Assembly: GCF_020731145.1 (NCBI RefSeq)
Contig: NZ_JAJFZN010000002.1
Coordinates: 310,001 to 374,000 of the forward strand
Direction of reading: 5' to 3'
Length of the DNA: 64,000 nt
From: Sneathiella sp. HT1-7
GTDB lineage: Bacteria > Pseudomonadota > Alphaproteobacteria > Sneathiellales > Sneathiellaceae
In this document: piece by piece, positions 37,235 to 49,799 of the stretch
Layout: every line of letters begins with the position of its first letter
How positions within the stretch are numbered: position 1 is the stretch's first letter
Position numbers and translations under genes: made by a program
The notes under the pieces: generated by a model
Told to the model about the DNA's origin: nothing
Seen by the model: the letters and a program-made list of their open reading frames with translations, nothing else
Database searches by the model: none

Positions 37235-38787
37235 CAGATTGCTGCCTTCGTTTCAGATTGAGCATCCTTAACGCCCGCCATCATCAGCCCGAGTTTGGTT
37301 TCTGTTGCCTCCGCTGCAGAGAGCTCCCCGACAATTCCTCCATCAAACATGACGGCAATCCGGTCGGCGAGGGACATGACTTCATCGATTTCAACGGAAA
37401 CGACAAGGATGGCTTTTCCCGCATCACGCATCATAATGAGTTGCTTATGGATAAACTCGATGGCACCTATATCAACGCCGCGCGTTGGTTGGCCGACCAA
37501 CAGAACATCCGGGTTCTGTTCCATCTCCCGCGCGAGAACCAGTTTCTGCTGATTGCCGCCTGAAAACCCCGAAACCTTGAGGTATGGGTCCGGCGGTCGT
37601 ACATCATATTTCTTGATGTAGTTCCGGCAGGTCTCGACCATGGCCTTGCGGTCGAGGCACAAACCCCGATTATATTCAGGCTCGTCGTGATAGCCGAGAA
37701 TGGTGCATTCATTTGCGCTGAAAGATAGCACCAGTCCAGATCGTTGCCTGTCTTCCGGCACATGTCCAAAGCCGATTTTCCGCAAATTCCGTGCGGTGAA
37801 CGCTTTGCTATCCACGAGTTCTTGTCCTTCAAACCGTATGCTGCCTGATTTGGGTGTAAGAATGCCGCCGAGGACTTCCAGCAGTTCCGATTGTCCGTTG
37901 CCGGAAACGCCTGCGATCCCTAGAATTTCGCCCGCCTTTAGATCAAGATTAATATCTTTAAGGCGAGGAACACCGTCTGTGTCTTCATAGTTGAGATTGC
38001 GAATGGAAACGAGAGTGTCTTTTGGGTTAGCCAGTTTTTTCTCCACTTGCAGGAGAACCGAACGGCCGACCATCAACTCCGCGAGTGCAGGCTGGCTGGT
38101 TTCACTCGTTTTGACATGTGCAACCATTTCCCCGCGCCGCATCACTGAGACACTATCGGTAATGGCCATAATTTCCCGGAGCTTGTGGGTAATCAGGATA
38201 ACCGTCTTTCCCTGATCGCGGAGGGTATCTAGAATACGAAAGAGGTGATCCGCTTCTTGCGGCGTGAGTACGCCGGTTGGTTCATCGAGAATGAGAATCT
38301 CCGCGCCGCGATACAACGCCTTCAGTATCTCAACCCGTTGCCGCAGGCCAACGGGCAGATCGCCAACAATTGCATCGACATTGACCTCAAGCGCATATTC
38401 CTGTTCCAGGCGGACTAGCTCTTTACGGGCCGACGCCAAGCCGCCCGCAAGACGGTAACCGTTCTCAACCCCCAGGATTATATTTTCAAGAACCGTGAAG
38501 GTATCAACGAGCATGAAATGCTGATGCACCATGCCGATTCCGGCTTCGATAGAACTTTGCGGATTTTCAATTGGGCAGATTTGCCCGTTGACATAGATGT
38601 CACCGCTATCAGCTTGGTAAAAGCCGTAAACGATGCTCATCAAAGTCGATTTTCCAGCACCATTTTCGCCGACAATGCCGTGGATGCTCCCCCGGTCCAC
38701 CGAAAGGGAAATATTCTTGTTTGCATGGACCGGGCCGAAGCTTTTGTTTATACGGCGCAGTTCCAGCGCCGGACTTTGTTCTGACAT
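37234..38787 (-). CDS. Nucleoside ABC transporter ATP-binding protein with two ABC domains
   Basis: A 517-aa protein with two fused nucleotide-binding domains, as in the sugar/nucleoside (CUT2-like) ATPases. Domain 1 (~5-235) has Walker A GENGAGKST and Walker B ILILDEPT, with a degenerate signature (PVGLRQRVEI). Domain 2 (~255-505) has the degenerate Walker A GVSGNGQSE and the signature FSGGNQQK. This asymmetry is normal for the family. The frame is open 39 codons upstream of the ATG at 38787 (MSEQSPALEL), but that stretch overlaps the binding-protein gene end and is not part of the family. Confidence 0.95.
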   Translation of the reverse strand: MSEQSPALELRRINKSFGPVHANKNISLSVDRGSIHGIVGENGAGKSTLMSIVYGFYQADSGDIYVNGQICPIENPQSSIEAGIGMVHQHFMLVDTFTVLENIILGVENGYRLAGGLASARKELVRLEQEYALEVNVDAIVGDLPVGLRQRVEILKALYRGAEILILDEPTGVLTPQEADHLFRILDTLRDQGKTVILITHKLREIMAITDSVSVMRRGEMVAHVKTSETSQPALAELMVGRSVLLQVEKKLANPKDTLVSIRNLNYEDTDGVPRLKDINLDLKAGEILGIAGVSGNGQSELLEVLGGILTPKSGSIRFEGQELVDSKAFTARNLRKIGFGHVPEDRQRSGLVLSFSANECTILGYHDEPEYNRGLCLDRKAMVETCRNYIKKYDVRPPDPYLKVSGFSGGNQQKLVLAREMEQNPDVLLVGQPTRGVDIGAIEFIHKQLIMMRDAGKAILVVSVEIDEVMSLADRIAVMFDGGIVGELSAAEATETKLGLMMAGVKDAQSETKAAI

Positions 38788-38798
38788 GACTGTCAGGC

Positions 38799-39785
38799 TT
38801 ATTTGTCCATATAATTTGTCACCTTGATCTTGCCGGAAATGATGTCCGCCTTTGCTTTGTTCATGGTGGTAATCATGTCTTCTGTCAGGACACCCTTGTT
38901 CCATTCATCAACGGAAAAGCCAACGCCATCTTCTGCAAGGCCCAGCACCTGAATGCCGGGTTGCCAGGTTCCGTCCTTTGCGGACATCATCGCATTATAA
39001 ACGGCCACATCAACGCGCTTGAGCATGGATGTCAGCATCGTTCCCGGATGCAGGTGGTCTTGATTACTATCGACGCCGATCGCTAACATCTTCTCATCGG
39101 CGGCGGATTGCAGTACGCCAAGCCCGGTACCTCCGGCGGCGGCAAACACAACATCCGCCCCCCGGTCAAACTGACTCTTTGCGAGCTCACTGCCTTTTGT
39201 CGGGTCGTTCCAGGCAGCCGGGGTTGTGCCTGTCATGTTTTCAATCACTTCCGCCTTCGGGTTTGCATAAAGAACCCCTTCCTTGTAGCCCAGAGCAAAT
39301 TTTCGGATCAAAGGGATATCCATACCGCCGATAAAGCCGACTTTTCCGGTTTTGCTGGCCATGGCTGCGGCCATGCCAACCAGAAAGGAGCCTTGTTCTT
39401 CGCGGAAGACGACGGATTGGACGTTGGGTAGGTCGACAACCATATCAATGATGGTGAATTTCGTGTCTGGATGGGCCTTCGCCGCCTTTTCAACGGCTGC
39501 GGCTTGTGCAAAGCCGACGGCTACAACTATGTTCGCGCCTTTGCGCGCCATGCGTTCAGTTGCCTGTTCCCGCTCTGAAACCTTGGTGACTTCCCATTCC
39601 AGATAATCGATGCCTGCGTCTTTCTTGAATTTCTCAGCACCGTTGAAGGCAGCCTCATTAAAGGATTTGTCAGACTTGCCGCCCATGTCAAAGACGATCG
39701 CGGGTTTAAAATCATCAGCCACCGCCAGCCCACTCACTGTAAGTGCTGCCGTTGCAAGAAGCCCAAGGGCAATCTTTTTCATCAT
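38799..39785 (-). CDS. BMP-family nucleoside-binding protein
   Basis: The periplasmic substrate-binding protein of the importer, 328 aa, of the Bmp/Med/PnrA family. A signal peptide (~1-23, cleavage after GLAVA) has no lipobox Cys, so it is probably soluble in the periplasm rather than a lipoprotein as in spirochaetes and firmicutes. Family motifs are FDMGGKSDKSFNEAAFNGAE (~34-53), GKVGFIGGMDIPLIRKF and GVDSNQDHLHPGTMLTSMLKRVD. GGGAGAG lies upstream of a double ATG (39785, 39782). It is the first gene of the ten-gene nucleoside operon; 240 bases upstream hold the divergent promoters with upp. Confidence 0.95.
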   Translation of the reverse strand: MMKKIALGLLATAALTVSGLAVADDFKPAIVFDMGGKSDKSFNEAAFNGAEKFKKDAGIDYLEWEVTKVSEREQATERMARKGANIVVAVGFAQAAAVEKAAKAHPDTKFTIIDMVVDLPNVQSVVFREEQGSFLVGMAAAMASKTGKVGFIGGMDIPLIRKFALGYKEGVLYANPKAEVIENMTGTTPAAWNDPTKGSELAKSQFDRGADVVFAAAGGTGLGVLQSAADEKMLAIGVDSNQDHLHPGTMLTSMLKRVDVAVYNAMMSAKDGTWQPGIQVLGLAEDGVGFSVDEWNKGVLTEDMITTMNKAKADIISGKIKVTNYMDK

Positions 39786-40024
39786 AGTTATCTCTCCCAG
39801 TTAAAAGTCCGACTGTTCCGTGTTCAGAAACAGGGGGGCGACCTTAAATCCAAATCAGGCAGACTGGTCAAGTTCTAGGGTCGCATTCGGCAAAGTATAG
39901 AAAGTAAATTTTCGGATCGCCATAATTTATCGCTATTTTGGTCGCCTAAGTAGTGATTTTAGAAATGAAGTCGGATATTGTCAGTAGCTAACCTGTTTGC
40001 ACTATAGGGAAGGGCAGCTATCCC

Positions 40025-40675
40025 ATGGCCTATGATCCGCGATTTCCGAATCTTCACATCCTTGATCACCCGCTTATCGTCCATAAACTTACACATATGC
40101 GGAACAAGGACACATCGACGAAAACCTTTCGCCAGTTGCTCAAGGAAATTGCACTGCTAATGGGGTATGAAATCACGCGCCACCTGCCGACGACCCATGA
40201 AAAGATTGAAACGCCTATATGCTCAATGGATGCGCGGGTTCTCGCGGGGAAGAAATCGGCCATAGTGCCGATTTTGCGGGCTGGCCTTGGCATGGCGGAC
40301 GGCTTGCTGGAACTGATGCCGTCTGCGCGGGTTGGGCATATTGGTATGTATCGAGATCCGGAAACGAAACGCCCCGTCGAATATCTCAGGAAACTGCCAA
40401 CGGCGGAAGACAGGTTGTTTATCCTGGTGGACCCGATGCTGGCGACCGGCTATTCCGCTGCGGCGGGCGTCGAAGTGTTGCTGGATCACAAGGTCGATCC
40501 AAAGAATATCCTTTTCATGGCGCTGGTTGCCGCCCCGGAAGGGGTTCAGGTCATGCTGGAAAACCACCCCGATGTGACGGTCTATGTGGCGGCGCTGGAT
40601 GAAAAGCTGAATGAGAAGGCCTATATCGTGCCAGGCCTTGGTGATGCCGGAGACAGGCTATATGGGACATTGTAA
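40025..40675 (+). CDS. upp: Uracil phosphoribosyltransferase
   Basis: A 216-aa enzyme that makes UMP from uracil and PRPP. The PRPP loop [18 protein letters not shown] (~137-154) and the C-terminal uracil-binding [13 protein letters not shown] are canonical, as is the [20 protein letters not shown] segment near the N-terminus. It diverges from the nucleoside operon, whose DeoA would release uracil from deoxyuridine, so the two units form one salvage locus. AGGG is present shortly before the ATG. Confidence 0.97.
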   Translation: MAYDPRFPNLHILDHPLIVHKLTHMRNKDTSTKTFRQLLKEIALLMGYEITRHLPTTHEKIETPICSMDARVLAGKKSAIVPILRAGLGMADGLLELMPSARVGHIGMYRDPETKRPVEYLRKLPTAEDRLFILVDPMLATGYSAAAGVEVLLDHKVDPKNILFMALVAAPEGVQVMLENHPDVTVYVAALDEKLNEKAYIVPGLGDAGDRLYGTL

Positions 40676-40802
40676 CCAACTCTCGTTTACCATGATTTTG
40701 TGCAGCGCAGTAATAATTGGTAACAATGTTTGATTTGAGTGGGCAGGCGGTCTTCCGTACATTCAGGCTGCGAATTTGTAGCAGTAACTAAAGTGGCGGA
40801 AA

Positions 40803-41738
40803 ATGGTCGTTTTTCAGAAAACATTGCGTAATAGTATCAGCTGTACCGGCGTTGGATTGCATGGTGGCAAGTTGATCAATATGAAATTGTCGCCGGCTCC
40901 GGTGAACAGCGGCGTTGTTTTCAGGCGAACTGACGTTGATCCGGCCGTTGCAGAAATTCCGGCGCAATATGATACTGTGACTGATCTTATGATGTGCACC
41001 ACTGTTGAAAATGATGCGCACACTAAAGTCGCCACTGTCGAACATTTGATGGCGGCCCTGTCTGGATGCGGCGTTGATAATGTTGTTGTTGAGCTGGACG
41101 GTCCCGAAGTTCCGGTGATGGATGGTTCTTCCGCACCCTTCGTCTTTCTTGTTGAGTGCGCCGATGTGATCGAGCAGGAGGCCCCGCGACGCTATATTAA
41201 GGTGTTGAAGGAAGTGGAAGTGAGTGACGGGTCAGCAAAAGCCAGTCTCTCTCCGGCTGATAATATTTCCGTCTCCTTTGAGATTGATTTCGAAAATCCT
41301 CGTATCGGCAAACAGAATTGTCGCTTCAGCTTGCGTAATGGCACGTTCAAGAATGAACTCGCACGTGCCCGGACTTTCGGCTTTTTGAGCGAATTCGAGC
41401 AACTCAAAAAGCTGGGCCTCGCAAAAGGTGGATCCCTTGATAACGCGATCGTGCTCAGCGGTCCTGATATTTTGAATGAAGAAGGCCTGCGCTATGACGA
41501 CGAGTTCGTGCGTCATAAGGCGTTGGATGCTATTGGCGATCTATACCTCGCTGGCGCGCCAATCATTGGTGAGTTTTATGGGTTCCGGTCAGGGCATGCA
41601 TTGAACAACAAGCTTTTGCATGCCTTCCTTTCTGATAAGGATGCCTGGTGCTATACCACGGAAGCGCCAGTTCGCATTGGCAATGTGGGTGGGGCTCACT
41701 GGCCAACCCAGAAAGCAGCGGCACCCGCTACGGACTGA
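40803..41738 (+). CDS. lpxC: UDP-3-O-acyl-N-acetylglucosamine deacetylase
   Basis: The Zn2+-dependent committed step of lipid A synthesis, 311 aa. Zinc ligands are in VATVEHLMAAL (first His, ~81) and in HKALDAIGDLYLAG (His and Asp), and HALNNKLLHAFL carries the catalytic His. The GVGLHGGKLINMKL start is typical. Its presence shows an LPS-bearing outer membrane. In many alphaproteobacteria lpxC precedes bamD, recN and ligA; here an XRE regulator is placed between it and bamD. A bidirectional terminator follows. Confidence 0.97.
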   Translation: MVVFQKTLRNSISCTGVGLHGGKLINMKLSPAPVNSGVVFRRTDVDPAVAEIPAQYDTVTDLMMCTTVENDAHTKVATVEHLMAALSGCGVDNVVVELDGPEVPVMDGSSAPFVFLVECADVIEQEAPRRYIKVLKEVEVSDGSAKASLSPADNISVSFEIDFENPRIGKQNCRFSLRNGTFKNELARARTFGFLSEFEQLKKLGLAKGGSLDNAIVLSGPDILNEEGLRYDDEFVRHKALDAIGDLYLAGAPIIGEFYGFRSGHALNNKLLHAFLSDKDAWCYTTEAPVRIGNVGGAHWPTQKAAAPATD

Positions 41739-41788
41739 TTTGATCGGTTATGTTCACATACTGGACTTTGTAGTATTTAGAAGTAAAA

Positions 41789-41825
41789 AGGCGCGGATAT
41801 GAATTCCGCGCCTATATTCGTTTTT
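41789..41825. terminator. Bidirectional intrinsic terminator between lpxC and the XRE gene
   Basis: AGGCGCGGA (41789-41797) and TCCGCGCCT (41805-41813) form a perfect 9-bp stem with a 7-base loop. An A-rich flank lies on the left (AAGTAAAAA) and a T-run on the right (TTTTT at 41821-41825). It suits both the plus-strand lpxC transcript and the convergent minus-strand regulator transcript. Confidence 0.85.
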
Positions 41826-41835
41826 GCATGTATAA

Positions 41836-42222
41836 TCAGGCGGATTTACGCCGTCTTTCCTTGCCTGCCAAGCTTTTGATCAGGCCGCTGACTGCCGATC
41901 TCACTGCTGGTTCATCAATATCGCCATAATTGCGCACTAACTCAATGGTTGAGCGGTTTTTGCCGCCATGTTCCAGAGGGATGCTTGTTGTCGATGGCTC
42001 AAGATTCTCGAAGAAATAGGCAACGTCTACTTCCAGCCGTTTGGCTATCTCATACAATCTGCCTGCGCTGACACGGTTTGCGCCTGTTTCGTATTTCTGA
42101 ACTTGTTGATATGAAATATCCAGCGCCTTTGCCAGATGTTCCTGAGTCAGACCCATCATAGTTCTTCTTTCACGAATCCGCTCACCGACATGATCGTCGA
42201 CTCTTTTCGCGACTTTACCCAT
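41836..42222 (-). CDS. XRE-family HTH transcriptional regulator
   Basis: A 128-aa DNA-binding protein. The Cro/CI-type HTH spans ~13-67 (IRERRTMMGLTQEHLAKALDISYQQVQKYETGANRVSAGRLYEIAKRL). A C-terminal tail of about 55 residues ends in a basic patch (GKERRRKSA). This layout is common in alphaproteobacteria, where homologues regulate motility, development or stress, but no specific target can be read. The gene is inserted between lpxC and bamD on the opposite strand, with a long AT-rich region upstream that could carry autoregulatory sites. Confidence 0.92.
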   Translation of the reverse strand: MGKVAKRVDDHVGERIRERRTMMGLTQEHLAKALDISYQQVQKYETGANRVSAGRLYEIAKRLEVDVAYFFENLEPSTTSIPLEHGGKNRSTIELVRNYGDIDEPAVRSAVSGLIKSLAGKERRRKSA

Positions 42223-42631
42223 TGTTGTTTGGTACCTTTCTTAGAGATCAAATTATTTTTCTAGTTGTGCTACTACCAAGGGCGAAACCGCAGATTCAAC
42301 GAAGTTATTATATTTTTATAGGAGAAAATCGAATCTCTGCTCCACCCTTATAGGTAATGTATCACATACCAATATAAAAATAAAATACATAAAAACTAAC
42401 AATAATTAGATAAATTTTTTTTATCGATCGTTAGCTGATATTTATTTTTATTACTGATATAAAATATAAAATCGATAGATCGCTAATTATATAATATTCG
42501 TATTATCGTGTTTCGAGGGTTGTGTATGGGGCATGGAAGAAATCTGAAACCATAACTTCCCCTAGGCGCGCTGTTTGGATAAAATGCCCCGGCACCCGAG
42601 ATATATTCGGCGATGAACCAAGAGGGATAAG
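42223..42631. other. AT-rich intergenic region between the XRE gene and bamD
   Basis: About 410 bases, clearly more AT-rich than the rest of the window, with runs of A/T from 42345 to 42500. Related ATCGAT-containing elements occur at 42423-42430 and around 42472-42484 (ATCGATAGATCG). No open frame, RNA gene or terminator is convincing. Divergent promoters for the XRE gene and bamD must lie here, and the repeated elements are possible operator sites. Confidence 0.5.
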
Positions 42632-43456
42632 TTGAAATATAATTTCTATTCAAGCATTGGCAGAGTGCTGGGCGGTTTCCTGCTTTTAATATTGGTTGCC
42701 GGTTGCAGTTCAGATGAGCCCGAAGCCTATGTGGAACGGCCGGTCGAGCAGCTTTATAATCAGGCTCTTGCAGATTTGAATAGTGAAGACTACTTCGCAG
42801 CGGCGCAGGGCTTTGATGAGGTGGAGCGACAACATCCTTATTCCGTCTGGTCGACCAAGGCGCAGATTATGTCTGCCTTCGCCTATTATCAGAGTAACGA
42901 GTATGACCAAGCGATTCTGGCTGCGGAGCGGTTTATCGAATTGCATCCGGGCAATAAGGATGTAGCGTACGCCTATTATCTTGTTGCGATTTCTTATTAT
43001 GAGCAGATCACAGGAGTGGAACGGGACCAGAAGGTGACGCGTCAGGCTCTCGACGCCTTGCAAAATCTTGTGCGCCGGTTTCCCAATACTGAGTATGCAC
43101 GCGACGCTCGGCTCAAAATTGACCTGACCCGGGATCATCTTGCGGGCAAGGAAATGGCTATCGGCCGCTATTATCTAGGACAAAAATACATGATCGGGGC
43201 AATCAATCGCTTTCGAACTGTTGTCGAGCAATACCAGACCACGACACATGCCCCAGAGGCGCTTCACCGATTGACGGAGGCCTATTTGACGTTGGGTATC
43301 ACGGAGGAGGCTCAAACAGCCGCCGCTGTCCTTGGCTATAACTTTCCCGGTAGTGAATGGTATCAGGATTCTTACGCGCTTCTCGACGAGAATTATCTGA
43401 AACCGGAAGCAAATGAGGATTCCTGGATCGTCAAGGCCTGGAAATCAGTGTTTTAG
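42632..43456 (+). CDS. bamD: Outer membrane assembly lipoprotein BamD
   Basis: A 274-aa lipoprotein of the BAM complex that inserts beta-barrel proteins in the outer membrane. The signal peptide ends with the lipobox LVAGC (Cys ~26). Five TPR-like repeats follow (EQLYNQALADLNSEDYFAAAQGFDEVERQHPYS and so on). The start is a TTG at 42632, with AGAGGGA upstream; an ATG at 42613 runs into a stop after five codons. recN begins 13 bases after its stop, so they are probably cotranscribed. Confidence 0.95.
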   Translation: MKYNFYSSIGRVLGGFLLLILVAGCSSDEPEAYVERPVEQLYNQALADLNSEDYFAAAQGFDEVERQHPYSVWSTKAQIMSAFAYYQSNEYDQAILAAERFIELHPGNKDVAYAYYLVAISYYEQITGVERDQKVTRQALDALQNLVRRFPNTEYARDARLKIDLTRDHLAGKEMAIGRYYLGQKYMIGAINRFRTVVEQYQTTTHAPEALHRLTEAYLTLGITEEAQTAAAVLGYNFPGSEWYQDSYALLDENYLKPEANEDSWIVKAWKSVF

Positions 43457-43469
43457 CCGTCGGACTGAC

Positions 43470-47242
<3,773 letters not shown>

Positions 47243-47255
47243 ATTGGTGCCAGTT

Positions 47256-49259
47256 CTACAGCGGCGCCGTTGCCTGACGGAGCCAGTCTGCGGTCTCACC
47301 TTCAACTTGGGGTTCGAGCTTTTCCCGGACTTCAAAATGATAGCTGTTTAGCCAGGCAATTTCGCTGTCGGTCAGCAGGTTCTTCTCAATGAGGGTTTTG
47401 TCAATCGGGGCAAAGGTCAATGTTTCGAATCCGTAGGTCACTCGCTCCGCTCCCTCCGGCTGTGGTCGTTCCTGAACCGTCACCAGATTTTCGATCCTGA
47501 TCCCGTAGGCGCCGGTTTTATAGTAACCGGGCTCGTTTGAAATAATCATGCCTGGGACAAGCGCGACGGCGCTTGGCGCTTTTGATATTCGCTGTGGCCC
47601 TTCATGAACGGAAAGATAGCTGCCAACGCCATGACCGGTGCCATGATCGTAATCAAGCCCTGCGGACCAGAGGGGCGCCCGTGCGAGGGTATCAAGCTGA
47701 CTACCTGTCGTTCCCTTCGGAAAGATAGCTGTCGCGAGCGCGATATGCCCTTTTAGCACCAGAGTGAAACGATTGCGCATCTCGGCACTAGGTTCCCCTA
47801 TGGCAATCGTCCGGGTAATGTCGGTTGTGCCGTCAAGATATTGCGCGCCGCTGTCGACAAGATAGAGTGAACCAGGTTCAAGCGGTCGGTTAGATGCCTC
47901 GCTTGCTCGGTAATGGACGATGGCACCATTCGGCCCCGCACCTGAAATGGTGTTAAAACTAAGATCGCGAAAATTCTCCCCGCTTTCCCTAAAGGAGCGG
48001 AGCTTGGCTTCCGCCGACAGTTCGTCGACTGTGCCAACCGGTGCGTTTACGGACATCCAATGCAAAAATTTGGCAACTGCTGCGCCGTCACGAATATGTG
48101 CGCGTCGCGATCCTTCTACCTCGATTGCATTCTTTGTTGCTTTTGGAAGCAGGCAGAGGTCTTCCGCACGGCTAATTTCCGCTTTTGCCTTGATCAGTTG
48201 ATCCACAATATACTGGCTGGTGACCGCGGGATCGATTTGAACCTTTTTCCCTGACAGGGATTGAAGCGCTTGCTCAAACTCCTCCGGAGCATGGAGCCTA
48301 ATCATATTTCCAAGATGCTCCCGCATAGTCGGGGCGAATTTTATCTCATCCATGAATAGATCGACGGTGGCATCCTGATGGGTGATGGCAAAACCAAGCG
48401 CAAATGGTGTGCAGGGGAGATCCGCGCCGCGGAGGTTTAATAGCCACGCAACAACATCTGGGAGCGTATGGATAATGGCATCAGTTTTCTTCTCTGCAAG
48501 TTTCGCCGCAATCCGGTTGCGCTTGCTTGCAGAGCTTTCTCCGGAAAAGCGCTCCTCCTGTGGCTGTACAAGCGCGAGGGGGGCGAGGGGGCGATCTTCC
48601 CACACCCGGTCGATCAAGTTTTCGGGCACTGATGTCAACTCGACGCCGATGCTTGTGGTGGTTTTCTTCAGCGCCGCCATATTGTTTTCTGTGTGCAGCC
48701 AGGGATCAACGGCGAGTGTCTCGCCTGCGCTCATATTTTCGGCAAGCCAGGCACTCATTGGCTCCTCACTCACGTGGCGAGGCGTAAAGAGGGAGGTATC
48801 AACCTCATTCTGCACTTGAAGGGTATAGCGGCCATCGACAAAGATTGCGGCTTTGTCCTTCAGGACTGCCGCAACGCCAGCCGACCCCGTAAAACCGGTC
48901 AGCCATTTTAGTCTTTCCGCCGCCGCCGGGGCCGCCTCCCCATGAAATTCGTCATTTAGCGGGATGATAAAACCATCGACCTGTTCCGCTGTCATCTCCG
49001 CACGCAACTTTTGCAATCGCTCTTTCGAGGCACCGGGATTCAGAACGATGGAACTGATTTCTTTGCGCAGTTTCTCTCTGATCTTTTCAAGCTCCTGCGC
49101 TGTGCTGCTGTCAAGTTCCGGAAATAGCTGTTCAAGCAGCATATTTTCATCGGCTCGCGCAGGCGCGGCTGCCGCGGCCCGTAAAATATTAACGGCCTCC
49201 TCTTTGTCTTGTTGGGGCAGCAGTGCGGCGACAGAATGTTCTAACTTGGCAGTTTCCAT
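47256..49259 (-). CDS. Xaa-Pro aminopeptidase (M24B, aminopeptidase P-like)
   Basis: A 667-aa metallopeptidase that removes an N-terminal residue preceding proline. The three-part AMPP layout is clear: two creatinase-like N-terminal domains (~80-400) and a pita-bread catalytic domain (~400-610) with ligands in LVDSGAQYLDGTTDITRT, GTGHGVGSYLSVHEGP, NEPGYYKTGAYGIRIEN and YGFETLTFAPID. About 75 residues precede the usual start (GASKERLQKLRAEM) and look helical and charged, which is unusual. The ATG at 49259 has AGGA upstream; a TTG at 49283 is also in frame but abuts AGGAGG. Monocistronic. Confidence 0.93.
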   Translation of the reverse strand: METAKLEHSVAALLPQQDKEEAVNILRAAAAAPARADENMLLEQLFPELDSSTAQELEKIREKLRKEISSIVLNPGASKERLQKLRAEMTAEQVDGFIIPLNDEFHGEAAPAAAERLKWLTGFTGSAGVAAVLKDKAAIFVDGRYTLQVQNEVDTSLFTPRHVSEEPMSAWLAENMSAGETLAVDPWLHTENNMAALKKTTTSIGVELTSVPENLIDRVWEDRPLAPLALVQPQEERFSGESSASKRNRIAAKLAEKKTDAIIHTLPDVVAWLLNLRGADLPCTPFALGFAITHQDATVDLFMDEIKFAPTMREHLGNMIRLHAPEEFEQALQSLSGKKVQIDPAVTSQYIVDQLIKAKAEISRAEDLCLLPKATKNAIEVEGSRRAHIRDGAAVAKFLHWMSVNAPVGTVDELSAEAKLRSFRESGENFRDLSFNTISGAGPNGAIVHYRASEASNRPLEPGSLYLVDSGAQYLDGTTDITRTIAIGEPSAEMRNRFTLVLKGHIALATAIFPKGTTGSQLDTLARAPLWSAGLDYDHGTGHGVGSYLSVHEGPQRISKAPSAVALVPGMIISNEPGYYKTGAYGIRIENLVTVQERPQPEGAERVTYGFETLTFAPIDKTLIEKNLLTDSEIAWLNSYHFEVREKLEPQVEGETADWLRQATAPL

Positions 49260-49471
49260 GGGGTATGTCCTGAAATGTGGCAACCTCCTGTAAATATAGA
49301 GGTTCTAATTAGAAATATGGCGCTTTTTTAGCATAAGTGCAACGAGAGCTATGCATTTTTTGCAGGGCACCATTTCGATCTTTGCGGGCAAAAATGTGAT
49401 GTAAGTCATTGTTATTTAATGAATGCAGTGCAATATATCCTCCATCAAGAATGCTTGGTTAGGAAAGTGAA

Positions 49472-49753
49472 ATGTTCGCAAGAAACGAAAAATACGGTGA
49501 TGCGTTGCAATTGCCATATGGCCCGGCAACAGGTGCCCGGTTTGACAGTATGTCAGTTAATAGGCACTTCGGCCTTTCTGGGCTGCTGCAGTCGTTGCGA
49601 AAACGTATCCGCCTTGCCACAGAACAGAATACGGCGGTTGTTGATTTAGCCTCAAGCTATTTTGGGAAGACCGTCAATAATGGCCACGAAATTACTGGTG
49701 AAGCAGTGAATGAAAACTGCTTGCGCCCAACGATTAAAAGTAACAACCGATAA
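49472..49753 (+). CDS. Small hypothetical protein
   Basis: A 93-aa open frame with a fair ribosome binding site (AGGAAAGTGAA directly before the ATG). I do not recognise it. The middle (GLSGLLQSLRKRIRLATEQNTAVVDLASSYF) contains an amphipathic basic helix reminiscent of the first half of small DUF1127 proteins but lacks their R-E-L-x-D-I-G motif. It lies 46 bases before the DUF1127 protein gene on the same strand and may be cotranscribed. It could also be a spurious frame. Confidence 0.5.
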   Translation: MFARNEKYGDALQLPYGPATGARFDSMSVNRHFGLSGLLQSLRKRIRLATEQNTAVVDLASSYFGKTVNNGHEITGEAVNENCLRPTIKSNNR

Positions 49754-49799
49754 AAATTTGTCCGCACCGTCGGGCTTTGAAACTTGAAGGAGTAGCAAA

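Noticed and set aside
37234-38904. Longer ATPase start at 38904
   Set aside because: The extra residues overlap the end of the binding-protein gene and are of low-complexity, His-rich composition unlike the family.
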